From the NCBI GenBank assembly GCA_017654935.2, contig CM065700.1, positions 51,206,482 through 51,270,481 of the forward strand: a stretch of 64,000 nucleotides of DNA. Direction: 5' to 3'. The notes under the pieces were generated by a model. The model saw only the letters and a list, made by a program, of their open reading frames with translations, searched no databases and was not told the DNA's origin. This stretch comes from Phymorhynchus buccinoides (lineage: Eukaryota > Mollusca > Gastropoda > Neogastropoda > Raphitomidae). Shown here piece by piece: positions 56,401 to 60,304 of this stretch (position 1 is the stretch's first letter; the number at the start of each line of letters is the position of its first letter). The translations under genes were made by a program, and so were the position numbers.

Positions 56401-58880
56401 ATGGGAAGAAGAAGGAAAATCAAACACAACAAAAGTGACAGCAAGCAGGAAGCGATGGAAGAAGAAGGGAAAGGAGACACAACAAAAGTGACAGCAAGCA
56501 GGAAGCGATGGAAGAAGAAGGAAAATCAAACACAACAAAAGTGACAGCAAGCAGGAAGCGATGGGAAAGAAGAAGGGAAAGGAGACACAACAAAAGTGAC
56601 AGCAAGCAGGAAGCGATGGAAGAAGAAGGGAAATGAGACACAACAAAAGTGACAGCAAGCAGGAAGCGATGGAAGAAGAAGGGAAAGGAGACACAACAAA
56701 AGTGACAGCAAGCAGGAAGCGATGGAAGAAGAAGGGAAATGAGACACAACAAAAGTGACAGCAAGCAGGAAGCGATGGAAGAAGAAGGAAAGGACACACA
56801 ACAAAAGTGACAGCAAGCAGGAAGCGATGAGAAGAAGAAGGAAATCAGACACAACAAAAGTGACAGCAAGCAGGAAGCGATGGAAGAAGAAGGGAAAGGA
56901 GACACAACAAAAGTGACAGCAAGCAGGAAGCGATGGAAGAAGAAGGGAAATGAGACACAACAAAAGTGACAGCAAGCAGGAAGCGATGGAAGAAGAAGGG
57001 AAATCAGACACAACAAAAGTGACAGCAAGCAGGAAGCGATGGAAGAAGAAGGGAAAGGAGACACAACAAAAGTGACAGCAAGCAGGAAGCGATGGAAGAA
57101 GAAGGGAAAGGAGACACAACAAAAGTGACAGCAAGCAGGAAGCGATGGAAGAAGAAGGGAAATGAGACACAACAAAAGTGACAGCAAGCAGGAAGCGATG
57201 GAAGAAGAAGGGAATTGAGATCCAGGGCAACTCACAGCACACATTTTGCTGTAGAAGGAAGAAAACACAACAAAAGTGACAGCAAGCAGGAAGCGATGGA
57301 AGAAGAAGGGAAAGGGAGACACAACAAAAGTGACAGCAAGCAGGAAGCGATGGAAGAAGAAGGGAAAGGAGACACAACAAAAGTGACAGCAAGCAGGAAG
57401 CGATGGAAGAAGAAGGGAAAGGAGACACAACAAAAGTGACAAATGCAAGCAGGAAGCGATGGAACGAAGAAGGGAAAGGAGACACAACAAAAGTGACAGC
57501 AAGCAGGAAGCGATGGAAGAAGAAGGGATAACGGAGACTGACAACTACCGAAAAGTGACATATCAAGCAGGAAGCGATGGAAGAAGAAGGAAAAGGACGA
57601 CACAACAAAAGTGACAGCAAGCAGAAGCTCCTGCTTGCATAGCTCGATGGACGACAGAAGGTTGGTAAATCAACACAACGCCTAGTGAACAGCAAGCAGG
57701 AAGCGATGAAGAAGATGCGGGTCAAAGGTTTGAGACACACCAAAAGTGACAGCAAGCAGGAAGCCGATGGAAGAAGAAGGGAAATGAGAAAAATTGACTG
57801 AGTAGAATTAACCTCTTTAAAAACATTTTTTTTTTTTTTTCTATTAAAGGACCTTTTTTCCTACCCGAAAGACTGATTTGTTGTTCCTGTCTTAAATCAG
57901 TTATTTCAGGCATCTGCAGACCTGTCTACCCCAAATGTTCACTGTCAGTAATCCAAGCTCTGAAATCAGTAATTTCAGGCATCTGCCAGACCTGTTTACC
58001 CCAAATCTTCACTGTCAGTAATCCCAAGCTCTGAAAACAGTAATTTCAGGCATCTGTCCGTAATTTGCCTGTCCGTCAAACCTTTTGTTGAGCGGGGGGG
58101 GGCTGAGAAATCCTTCCACCAGGATGTTCCACGACCGTCGGAACTTTGGTATTAGACATATGAGCTTTACAGACATGGAACTTTGGTATTAGACATATGA
58201 GCTTTACAGACATTAATTAAATTATCTCTCTCTTTTCTGTCTCCCCACCTCTCTCTACTCTGTCTGTATCTCTCTCTCTCACTCTCTCACTCACACACAC
58301 ACACATGCGCACACACGCACAAATACAGACATTCACACACGCACACACACGTACACACACTGACACACACAGGATGTAAAAAAGCTTTATCAAGCTTACT
58401 ATTTTATCGTCAATAAAGATCATTTTGACTTGACTTGACACACACACAAGCACACACACACTTACACACAAACACATACACACAGTGACGCACACACACT
58501 CATACACACACCTACACATGCATGCACGCACACACCTACACATATACACACACACTGACAGACACACACATAACACACGCTAGTGCACGCACACACACAC
58601 ACACACACAGAGTGACACACACACACACACAGAGTGACACACACACACACACACAGAGGATCCTAACATGACACACACACACACTGATATATACACACAC
58701 ACACACACACTGATATACACACACACACACTGACATATACACACACATACACACACCTTGTTGATCGGGCACAATGAAGCGACGTACATGGGCAGCTCCT
58801 GGGTAAACCTCACTGCGCGCCTTGATGTGAAGCCTCTGTCTGGACTGTGGCCTCGATGACTGGCCCCCCATGCCTTGGGC
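8859..58880 (-). CDS. NUDT9-like: NUDT9/TRPM2-type ADP-ribose Nudix gene (7 exons, partial)
   Basis: Composite minus-strand gene, join of exons A 58757-58880, B 50372-50481 (or 50468), C 40956-41049, D 35195-35279, E 22994-23099, F 9742-9873 and G 8859-8976, about 255 codons. In order it carries [70 protein letters not shown], a Nudix box starting GMVDAGE and continuing KREFGEE, and [16 protein letters not shown]. This block order is that of NUDT9 and of the NUDT9-H domain of TRPM2. Free NUDT9 hydrolyses ADP-ribose to AMP and ribose 5-phosphate; in TRPM2 the domain binds ADP-ribose at the C-terminus of a cation channel. The REF motif typical of active enzymes and of many invertebrate TRPM2 proteins is kept. 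The last exon (the AGDD...LYASH part in relatives) and any upstream exons or promoter were not found. Family identity is strong from motifs; NUDT9 versus TRPM2 is undecided. Confidence 0.88.
8977..9390 (-). repeat. 80-90-bp array built on the exon G acceptor junction, 5 extra copies
   Basis: Each copy contains, on the gene strand, AATTGTTATCACAATGGTTT CAG followed by the first 50-70 nt of exon G (GTGTTTAGGG... through AATGCGTGGATGGAGAC). Copies have the AG acceptor at about 9059-9063, 9139-9143, 9220 and 9302, plus a degraded one at about 9380 where CACCTGAAACC has become CACCTTTTGCA. Two internal copies lack the TATGTTGATG part. The exon copies lack donors. Confidence 0.9.
9405..9741. repeat. 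(CAT)n microsatellite enclosing a broken exon F copy
   Basis: CAT/CAC trinucleotide repeat, forming the intron between exons F and G. At 9462-9540 it encloses a second copy of the 3' half of exon F (NSLEI ... [11 protein letters not shown]). In that copy a GAA has become TAA and the donor GT after CACAG is replaced by ATGATG, so it is dead. Confidence 0.9.
9742..9873 (-). CDS. NUDT9-like: Nudix gene exon F (Nudix box)
   Basis: 132 nt, phase 0 to phase 0. Acceptor GTTCAG|GGCATGG at 9874, donor CACAG|GTATGA at 9741. Encodes 44 residues beginning [20 protein letters not shown] and ending [11 protein letters not shown]. The Nudix signature G-x5-E-x7-R-E-U-x-E-E is complete: G at 1, E at 7, R-E-F at 15-17 and E-E at 19-20. 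These glutamates bind the catalytic metal in active family members. The residue after EE is Ala-Leu rather than x-Gly-U, as in NUDT9. The upstream exon E ends AIPG, giving the expected AIPG-GMVD join. Confidence 0.94.
9874..10235 (-). repeat. 21-bp array built on the exon F acceptor, about 17 copies
   Basis: Gene-strand unit TATGTTCAGGGCATGGTGAT G. It repeats the last intron bases, the AG acceptor and the first codons of exon F (GGC ATG GTG GAT), so about 17 near-identical candidate 3' splice sites lie immediately upstream of the real one. Confidence 0.93.
10236..12663 (-). repeat. About 61-bp array containing a diverged exon F start, about 40 copies
   Basis: Gene-strand unit: GATGTTTGTTCAG|GGCATGG, then TTGATGGGGGGCAGACAGTG and ACAGCCTGCATTTGACATGG. 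Compared with exon F (GGCATGGTGGATGCGGGGGA, GACAGTGACAGCC) roughly 40 of 45 positions agree, so each unit is intron end plus the first ~36 nt of the Nudix exon (GMVDxGxTVTA). A C-run of variable length (up to about 15 at 10808 and 11243) and optional loss of CCCCCATCAA account for unit-length variation (56-70 bp). Confidence 0.92.
12700..13833. repeat. CACTA/CACCA pentanucleotide microsatellite, block 1
   Basis: Irregular ACACC/ACACT/ACAAT repeat. Same composition as 18196-19920 and 21230-22990, so originally one array in the exon E-F intron, now split by two LINE insertions. The Thr/His-rich frames are not genes. Confidence 0.95.
14362..14973 (-). pseudogene. LINE reverse transcriptase, C-terminal thumb part
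   Basis: Reads [45 protein letters not shown] and [15 protein letters not shown], the usual end of CR1/Rex1-type ORF2. The last codons run into the CA microsatellite. It is separated from the polymerase core by frame changes near 14975-15120. Confidence 0.75.
15005..15236 (-). repeat. 116-bp direct duplication inside LINE coding sequence
   Basis: 15005-15120 and 15121-15236 are almost identical (GATTAG versus GATAAG near the end). 116 is not a multiple of three, so the duplication breaks the reverse-transcriptase frame just after NYLDLL. Confidence 0.92.
15112..16266 (-). pseudogene. LINE reverse-transcriptase core
   Basis: Open minus-strand frame of 384 codons. It reads [15 protein letters not shown], then [20 protein letters not shown], motif [12 protein letters not shown], motif [20 protein letters not shown] and motif C YSDDSA. 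The third motif has Ser where YADD is usual; the two catalytic aspartates remain. It overlaps the frame of the upstream endonuclease piece by a few bases (16250-16266), consistent with a frameshift. The end is cut by the 116-bp duplication. Confidence 0.85.
16250..16924 (-). pseudogene. LINE APE-type endonuclease, C-terminal part
   Basis: Reads [28 protein letters not shown] (the GDFN-like motif), TLDLCYGN and [10 protein letters not shown] (the SDH motif). Joined to the N-terminal half through the 89-bp tandem copies. Downstream is the linker towards the reverse transcriptase ([11 protein letters not shown]). Confidence 0.78.
16835..17457. repeat. 89-bp array inside LINE endonuclease, 7 copies
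   Basis: Copies start at 16835, 16924, 17013, 17102, 17191, 17280 and 17369 with one or two substitutions between them. The unit encodes part of the endonuclease ([20 protein letters not shown]). The 3n+2 length destroys the frame, so the expansion is later than, or caused, inactivation. Confidence 0.95.
17366..18094 (-). pseudogene. LINE ORF2 N-terminus with endonuclease start
   Basis: 242 codons. A hydrophobic N-terminal stretch, a basic run ([20 protein letters not shown]), then the endonuclease opening [15 protein letters not shown] (catalytic Asn), FTETWTCDL (catalytic Glu) and [14 protein letters not shown]. The frame enters the 89-bp array and ends at LPREFGQ. 18095-18190 looks like the 5' untranslated part of the element. 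Confidence 0.75.
18196..19920. repeat. CACTA/CACCA microsatellite, block 2, with a broken exon E copy
   Basis: Pentanucleotide repeat as in block 1. At 19336-19375 it contains a degraded fragment of exon E 3' end (on plus: CTTAGTGTCTCTCCTCTGTA TGG followed by AAAAAACCGAGCCAC); the donor-side part is missing there. Confidence 0.93.
19921..21229 (+). mobile_element. 5'-truncated Jockey/CR1-like LINE
   Basis: Plus-strand frame from 19921 to a TAA at 20502: [52 protein letters not shown]-stop, [23 protein letters not shown], [14 protein letters not shown] and [10 protein letters not shown]. Two in-frame stops (20215-20217 and about 20286) mark it as dead. The 3' part 20503-21229 is G/T-rich, contains AATAAA near 21203 and ends in short ATTCGT/ATTCAT repeats before the microsatellite resumes, the usual end of a truncated LINE insertion. 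Confidence 0.78.
21230..22990. repeat. CACTA/CACCA microsatellite, block 3, with exon E donor-end copies
   Basis: Same pentanucleotide repeat. At 21258-21320, 22171-22233, 22600-22662 and 22750-22812 it contains near-identical copies of the last ~57 nt of exon E plus its GTGAGT donor (gene strand: GTGGCTCAGTTTGTGGCCAT ... CATTCCAGGG|GTGAGT). The first half of exon E and its acceptor are absent from all copies. Confidence 0.94.
22994..23099 (-). CDS. NUDT9-like: Nudix gene exon E (WKRD...AIPG)
   Basis: 106 nt, phase 2 to phase 0. Acceptor TTTGTAG|GTGGAAG at 23100, donor CCAGGG|GTGAGT at 22993. Encodes (R)[15 protein letters not shown] then [20 protein letters not shown]. The first base completes the Arg codon begun in exon D (ACC AG|G TGG). 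FVAIxRRDTxEWAIPG directly precedes the Nudix box in the family. The donor end is duplicated in the neighbouring microsatellite; the acceptor end is not repeated. Confidence 0.93.
23100..23258. other. Unique intron sequence next to exon E
   Basis: No repeat or coding signal recognised. One of the few exon-flanking stretches in the gene that is not a tandem array. Confidence 0.6.
23259..23334 (+). mobile_element. L2/CR1-like LINE 3' end (tail only)
   Basis: ATTTGTAAAGCGCAAAGAGC ... GTTGCGCTATATAAAAAATC with an ATT tail, matching the 3' ends at 1428-1495 and 44111-44176. Confidence 0.7.
23380..23641. repeat. 134-bp direct duplication
   Basis: 23380-23513 and 23514-23641 share CAAGAACAGGAGACC through GGACTTCC with a few substitutions. 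Each copy ends with the TE-like terminus listed next. Confidence 0.9.
23614..23767. mobile_element. Truncated TIR element end (CAGTGGAACCTCCCTTATA type)
   Basis: CAGTGGAACCTCCCTTATAG at 23614 is opposed by GGTCTTTAAGGGAGGGGTCT at about 23742-23761; both are the paired CTCCCTTATAAGACC / GGTCTTTAAGGGAGG ends of a small TIR element. The right terminus is missing, replaced by the 53-bp array. The left end also occurs at 23480 in the first 134-bp copy. Confidence 0.45.
23768..33500 (-). repeat. 53-bp array built on the exon D donor junction, about 180 copies
   Basis: Plus-strand unit GAGGTGTTCACCTGGTCACC ACAGGGTCAGACAGAGAGGG GGGAGGGAGGAGG. On the gene strand this is pyrimidine-rich DNA, then CTGACCCTGTGGTGACCAG (end of exon D, DPVVTR), then the donor GTGAACAC. 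Variation is mainly in the number of G/A blocks; scattered short units and fused fragments occur. Two units near the left edge (about 24238-24256 and 24403-24418) contain GGGGTCTAAAGGGAGG copied from the neighbouring TE end. The giant open frames across it are repeat translations, not proteins. Confidence 0.96.
33501..34000. other. Assembly gap (500 N)
   Basis: Exactly 500 N inside the 53-bp array, most likely a fixed-length placeholder; true array size is unknown. Confidence 0.98.
34001..35194 (-). repeat. 53-bp exon D donor array, noisy continuation, about 20 copies
   Basis: Same unit as 23768-33500, but nearly every copy has private insertions, deletions or substitutions. The last unit runs into exon D at 35195. 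Confidence 0.92.
35195..35279 (-). CDS. NUDT9-like: Nudix gene exon D (GQTG...RWGPNH...ADPVVT)
   Basis: 85 nt seen, 86 expected. Acceptor TTATCCAG|GACCCG at 35280, donor GACCAG|GTGAAC at 35194. Reads [20 protein letters not shown], then after a 1-nt deficit ADPVVT(R). Relatives have NPxGRTGxxGRGxLGRWGPNHAADPxxTR, so the frame breaks exactly where one G of an Ala codon is missing (AACCAC-CTGCTGACC). It lies in the indel-rich part of the assembly, so a sequencing error is likelier than a mutation; the unusual VVSPRR may also be error. Phase 0 start and phase 2 end fit exons C and E once the base is allowed for. Confidence 0.82.
35283..35590. repeat. (CAT)n-rich microsatellite near exon D acceptor
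   Basis: CATCAT/CACCAT repeats with many interruptions, similar to the microsatellite in the F-G intron. Confidence 0.8.
35662..35755. repeat. Inverted repeat, ~24-bp arms
   Basis: GTGAACACAAACATTCTATT within 35662-35687 pairs with AATAGAATGTTTGTGTTCAC within 35732-35755, with a loop of about 44 nt. Could be TIRs of a very small element or a hairpin. Confidence 0.7.
35760..40955 (-). repeat. 30-bp array at the exon C donor, >150 noisy copies with exon C end copies
   Basis: Plus-strand unit about CATACTGACATTGTACAGTT AGCACTTTGT. On the gene strand it starts with the exon C donor context GTCAGTATGACAAAG. Longer units near 35765, 36515, 36655, 37170, 37305, 37800, 38630, 39660 and 40545 also carry the last ~35 nt of exon C (CATCTGGGTGTCTA ... 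GCCCAG|GTCAGTATG). Copies are full of private indels because of read quality. Confidence 0.88.
40956..41049 (-). CDS. NUDT9-like: Nudix gene exon C (WNQLDGK...GHLGVY)
   Basis: 94 nt, phase 2 to phase 0 with acceptor TTTGACAG|TGTTTG at 41050. An alternative acceptor TTTGTCAG|TGGAAC would give 40956-41039, phase 0. Donor CTCCCAG|GTCAGT at 40955. Encodes [20 protein letters not shown] then [11 protein letters not shown], matching the family pattern FNxxDGxxxRxSHxGxYxVxxGxP that precedes NPxGRTG of exon D. The end is probably distorted by base-call errors: the short copies in 35760-40955 suggest a shorter VVD...P ending. The longer acceptor gives consistent phase with the GTGAGT donor of exon B. 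Confidence 0.8.
41053..43425 (-). repeat. 44-bp array built on the exon C acceptor, about 50 copies
   Basis: Gene-strand unit TGTTGACAGTTGTCAGTGGA ACTATATATACAGCAGCCAT GATG. GACAG|TTGTCAG|TGGAAC repeats both candidate acceptors and the first bases of exon C. 41053-41790 is noisy; from about 41800 copies are nearly perfect, differing by GCTGCTG/GCTGTTG and TATATA number. Confidence 0.93.
43426..43556. other. Short unique stretch
   Basis: No recognised feature between the 44-bp array and the next LINE fragment. Confidence 0.5.
43557..44176 (+). mobile_element. 5'-truncated L2/CR1-like LINE
   Basis: Frame from about 43557 to a TAG at 43841 reads [55 protein letters not shown] and [15 protein letters not shown] microsatellite follows (about 43880-44010) and the 3' end is TTGTAAGCGCTTAGGGC ... 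AAGCGCATATAAATGC with an ATT tail. Same family type as 293-1498, but a separate and less decayed copy. Confidence 0.82.
44180..45361. mobile_element. TIR DNA element carrying an 88-bp satellite
   Basis: The left end TACCTTATATTTCGGGCCAT (44180) and the inverse of the right end, TACCGTCATTTTCGGACTAT (read from 45361), are imperfect inverted repeats over about 28 bp; both continue into AGGYGC/AATGCGC motifs and GGCGCCCTCGTTTAT. No transposase. Superfamily not assigned. Confidence 0.6.
44600..45300. repeat. 88-bp array, 8 copies
   Basis: Unit starts GACTCACAGTAGACTGTACT, contains CTCTCTTCTCACGATTTTGT (later copies GATGTTGT) and ends GGGCGCCCTCGTTTATGTTG. Nearly identical copies; minus-strand frames across it are repeat artefacts. 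Confidence 0.95.
45362..46330. other. Interval with no recognised gene; one 77-codon minus frame
   Basis: A minus-strand frame at 45934-46167 starts [13 protein letters not shown] and contains [21 protein letters not shown] recognise no family, and no splice or codon evidence supports it. The TCACAACCGAAA motif recurs at about 46066 and 46711 and inverted at about 45864, perhaps remnants of an old repeat. Confidence 0.35.
46352..46671. repeat. 66-bp array, 5 copies
   Basis: Unit GAGGCAAAATGGCATGTTGT TTTGCTAGTGGTTTCTTACA CCTCCAACACTGAATGTTGC TATAAA, essentially identical copies (a recent expansion). Confidence 0.95.
46672..47288. other. Intron-like stretch with a possible 189-bp MITE
   Basis: ATGTTGCGCGTGACAATG at 46870-46887 and CACTGTCACGCGCGACAT at 47041-47058 are inverted with two mismatches, which would bound a 189-bp MITE-like element. 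No clear target duplication. Nothing else recognised. Confidence 0.35.
47298..47760. repeat. 59-bp array, 8 copies
   Basis: Unit CTCAGAACAGGCTGCACTGA ACACCATAGAAGTGACTCAG CATCAGTGAAGTGTCTCCC. Two variants alternate (GAAGTGACTCAGCATC and GAACTGACTCAGCAGC), the second at the right edge. Confidence 0.95.
47797..48806. repeat. 72-bp array, 14 copies
   Basis: Plus-strand unit GGTGGATCACTGGCTTTGAA GCTGTTGTTGCTGTGAATTG GGAGTTAGAATGAACAGAGT AGAAATAACGAC. Open in all copies on the minus strand because 72 is 3x24. On the minus strand each unit has a pyrimidine-rich stretch ending CCCAATTCACAG, which looks like a 3' splice site (see findings). Confidence 0.95.
48888..49252 (-). repeat. About 95-bp array at a second exon B donor, 4 copies
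   Basis: Gene-strand unit contains CAGCCAACACAG|GTAATG, then ATATATTGTGTTGTG and GCTAGCAGGATCTGTGCTAG. The last unit is continuous with an exon B-like end at 49239-49290 ([21 protein letters not shown]). Confidence 0.85.
49239..50371 (-). repeat. Array of exon B 3'-end copies, 60-125-bp units
   Basis: At least seven copies of the exon B end on the gene strand ([21 protein letters not shown]) with GTGAGTGAATTTATACAGTA after it; full units near 49865-49960, 49985-50080, 50105-50200 and 50226-50320 are 120 bp. Inside, 49650-49848 is a local 18-21-bp expansion of GTGCGGCTAACACAGTTG, the part encoding PTVSAA. Confidence 0.88.
50372..50481 (-). CDS. NUDT9-like: Nudix gene exon B ([11 protein letters not shown]...PVWADVD)
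   Basis: 110 nt with acceptor TCTATGCAG|GTGTCATGG at 50482, or 97 nt (50372-50468) with acceptor TGGAAAG|TCCCC. Donor ACTCA|GTGAGT at 50371. Encodes [20 protein letters not shown], then [16 protein letters not shown](H). The family has VPW-x3-FPDYKPVxYTA ... PxWADxDI here. The longer form fits family length but is one base out of phase with exon A as written; the shorter form keeps phase (QQ|VPFPDY) but uses a poor acceptor and loses four residues. This is the only full-length copy of the exon; all others to the left hold only its 3' part. Confidence 0.85.
50482..53450 (-). repeat. About 40-bp array built on the exon B acceptor, about 70 copies
   Basis: Gene-strand unit about ATGGTTTTCTATGCAG|GTGT, CATGGAAAGGTCATGTCATG. 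It repeats the intron end, the AG acceptor and the first 13 nt of exon B (GTGTCATGGAAAG), diverging exactly where the true exon continues TCCCC. Variants (GCTGTATAG, CACCTGCACAG) dominate sub-blocks. A 615-bp block is duplicated: 50954-51568 and 51569-52183. Confidence 0.92.
52562..52704 (+). mobile_element. Short LINE 3' fragment inserted in the array
   Basis: Unique 143 bp ending GAATGAATAAAGATTTGCTT, a LINE-like 3' end. Flanked by ACATGACGTGA (52551-52561 and 52705-52715), an 11-bp target duplication unless it is simply array sequence. Confidence 0.5.
53451..53655. repeat. 69-bp repeat, 3 copies (left half)
   Basis: CAGACCTGTCTACCCCAAAT GTTCACTGTCAGTAATCCAA GCTCTGAAATCAGTTATTTC AGGCATCTG. 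The same unit reappears at 57893-58060, so the TIR element between them was inserted into, or is flanked by, this array. Confidence 0.9.
53674..57890. mobile_element. TIR DNA element with ~52-bp inverted ends and a giant 53-bp array
   Basis: Left end (53674-53725) starts ACAGGAACAACAAATCAGTC and includes TTTCGGGTAGGAAAAAGGTC CTTTAATAGAAA; the right end (57838-57890) is its near-perfect inverse. Between the TIRs there is almost nothing but a 53-bp tandem array; no transposase. Non-autonomous. Superfamily not assigned; no convincing target duplication. Confidence 0.8.
53754..57790. repeat. 53-bp array inside the TIR element, about 76 copies
   Basis: Unit CACAACAAAAGTGACAGCAA GCAGGAAGCGATGGAAGAAG AAGGGAAATGAGA. 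Variation mainly GGGAAATGAGA / GGGAAAGGAGA / GGAAAATCAGA. From about 54890 single-base indels become common, and 57530-57720 is badly scrambled. The minus-strand Leu/Ser/Phe-rich frames rotate with the 3n+2 unit and are not genes. Confidence 0.96.
57893..58060. repeat. 69-bp repeat, right half (3 copies)
   Basis: Same unit as 53451-53655, with small changes (TGCCAGACCTGTTTACC, ATCCCAAGC). Confidence 0.88.
58061..58290. other. Mostly unique stretch with a 37-bp duplication
   Basis: AACTTTGGTATTAGACATAT GAGCTTTACAGACAT occurs twice in tandem (about 58141-58214), followed by a CT-rich run. Nothing else recognised. Confidence 0.6.
58291..58756. repeat. CA microsatellite with a LINE 3' tail insertion
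   Basis: (CA)n tract forming the intron immediately after exon A. At about 58372-58438 it contains AGGATGTAAAAAAGCTTTAT ... CAATAAAGATCATTTTGACT TGACTTGACA, the 3' end of a LINE with a GACTT-type tail. GACACACAC on both sides could be a target duplication within the microsatellite. Confidence 0.85.
58757..58880 (-). CDS. NUDT9-like: Nudix gene exon A ([10 protein letters not shown]...VPDQQ)
   Basis: 124 nt. Acceptor GTAATACAG|GCCCAAGG at 58881, donor CAACAAG|GTGTGT at 58756. Reads [20 protein letters not shown] then [21 protein letters not shown](G). YPG-x3-VRRF-xVPD is the conserved start of the NUDT9 / NUDT9-H homology region. If the first codon is complete the exon runs phase 0 to phase 1, but then exon B read VSWKVPF is out of frame by one base; GTGCCCGAT-AACAAG (one C fewer) would restore VPDNK|VSWK. 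Either an error here or a different acceptor in B is needed. ATG at codon 4 could be a start, but the acceptor suggests an internal exon. Confidence 0.82.
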
Positions 58881-59460
58881 CTGTATTACAGTACATTATT
58901 ATAATACAATACATTACAATACATCTCACTGTGTCCCTTGATGTGAAGCCTCTGTCTGGACTGTGGCCTCGATGACTGGCCCCCCATGCCTTGGGCCTGT
59001 AATACAGTACATTATTATAATACAATACATTACAATACATCTCACTGTGTGCCTTGATGTGAAGCCTCTGTGTGGACTGTGCTGGCCTCGATGACTGGCC
59101 CCCCATGCCTTGGGCCTGTAATACAGTACATTATTATAATACAATACAATACATCTCACTGTGTGCCTTGATGTGAAGCCTCTGTCTGGACTGTGGCCTC
59201 GATGACTGGCCCCCCATGCCTTGGGCCTGTATTACAGTACATTATTATAATACAATACAATACATCTCACTGTGTGCCTTGATGTGAAGCCTCTGTCTGG
59301 ACTGTGGCCTCGATGACTGGCCCCCCATGCCTTGGGCCTGTATTACAGTACATTATTATAATACAATACATTACAATACATCTCACTGTGTGCCTTGATG
59401 TGAAGCCTCTGTCTGGACTCGATGTACAGCACAATACAATACACCTTGACACAATAGAAG
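58881..59460 (-). repeat. 116-bp array built on the exon A acceptor, 4 full plus 1 partial extra copies
   Basis: Gene-strand unit: ATGTATTGTAATGTATTGTA TTATAATAATGTACTGTAAT ACAG followed by the first ~70 nt of exon A (GCCCAAGGCATGGGGGGCCA ... CTTCACATCAAGG). Copies begin at about 58925, 59041, 59156 and 59268, with a truncated one at about 59384-59460. The YPG...VPD half of exon A is present only in the true exon. Confidence 0.93.
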
Positions 59461-59529
59461 GCCTCTGTCTGGACTGTGCTGACCTTGATGTCCTTTCTTG
59501 AAACAATCTCTGTGTTCCTCTTGTTCTAG

Positions 59530-60040
59530 GGTGGCTTAGTCATGGGTACTGATTTGGATTGAAGTCAACCAATCCCTTGTTGATTTGATGCAGCAAACTA
59601 GGGTGGCTGGGTCATGGGTACTGATTTGGATTGAAGTCAACTGATCCAGAAGATTTGATGCAGCAAACTAGGGTGGCTGGGTCATGGGTACTGATTCGGA
59701 TTGGTCAACCAATCCCTTATTGATTATATGCAGCAAACTAGGGTGGCTGGGTCATGGGTACTGATTTGGATTGAAGTCAACCAATCCCTTGTTGATTTGA
59801 TGCAGCAAACTAGGGTGGCTGGGTCTTGGGTACTGATTTGGATTGAAGTCAACCAATCCCTTGTTGATTTGATGCAGCAAACTCAGGCGGCTGATCTTCC
59901 TCCGCTCTTCTAGGCTGTCCCACTGCAGCTCCCTGAGAATTGTCAACGCAGCCAGGTGACTTGTCTGTGTAGTTGTTACAAGGGAATCTGGCTGCCCTGC
60001 GCTGTACCATGATCTCTAGCTGCTGTGTTGATTTGACTGA
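59530..60040 (-). pseudogene. LINE reverse-transcriptase C-terminus with an internal 72-bp array
   Basis: Minus strand 60030-59880 reads MVQRRAARFPCNNYTDKSPG, then after a shift TILRELQWDSLEERRKISRL and SLLHQINKGLVDF, the standard end of Jockey/CR1-group reverse transcriptases. The LLHQINKGLVDFNPNQYP part plus PRPSHPS is tandemly repeated about five times (59530-59885, 72-bp unit GAAGTCAACCAATCCCTTGT TGATTTGATGCAGCAAACTA GGGTGGCTGGGTCATGGGTA CTGATTTGGATT). Dead. Confidence 0.8.
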
Positions 60041-60300
60041 TTGATTTCATTTAAAGTCTGTTCACAACAATGGTGATATTAGACTTAAATTTTTTAAAAA
60101 TAAAAAACAACAAACAAATCAATGAATTGAAAAGAGGGGAGAAAATTGTGTGCGCATGCGCGCTCATATGTGTGTGTGTGTGTGTGTGTGTGTTGTGTGT
60201 GTGTGTGTGTGTGTGTGTGCGTGACGTGCGCACCTAAGTGCGTGGGTGTGCCTATGAACAATAATACAATAATCAACCGTAAAGTAATGAATCAATTATA
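60041..60300. repeat. A/T-rich stretch with a GT microsatellite
   Basis: (GT)n at about 60169-60222. Nothing else recognised. Confidence 0.8.
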
Positions 60301-60304
60301 ACAA

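Noticed and set aside
53688..57755. Many Leu/Ser/Phe/Cys-rich minus-strand frames that resemble membrane proteins
   Set aside because: Produced by the 53-bp purine-rich array inside a TIR element; they rotate through three frames and have no unique sequence.
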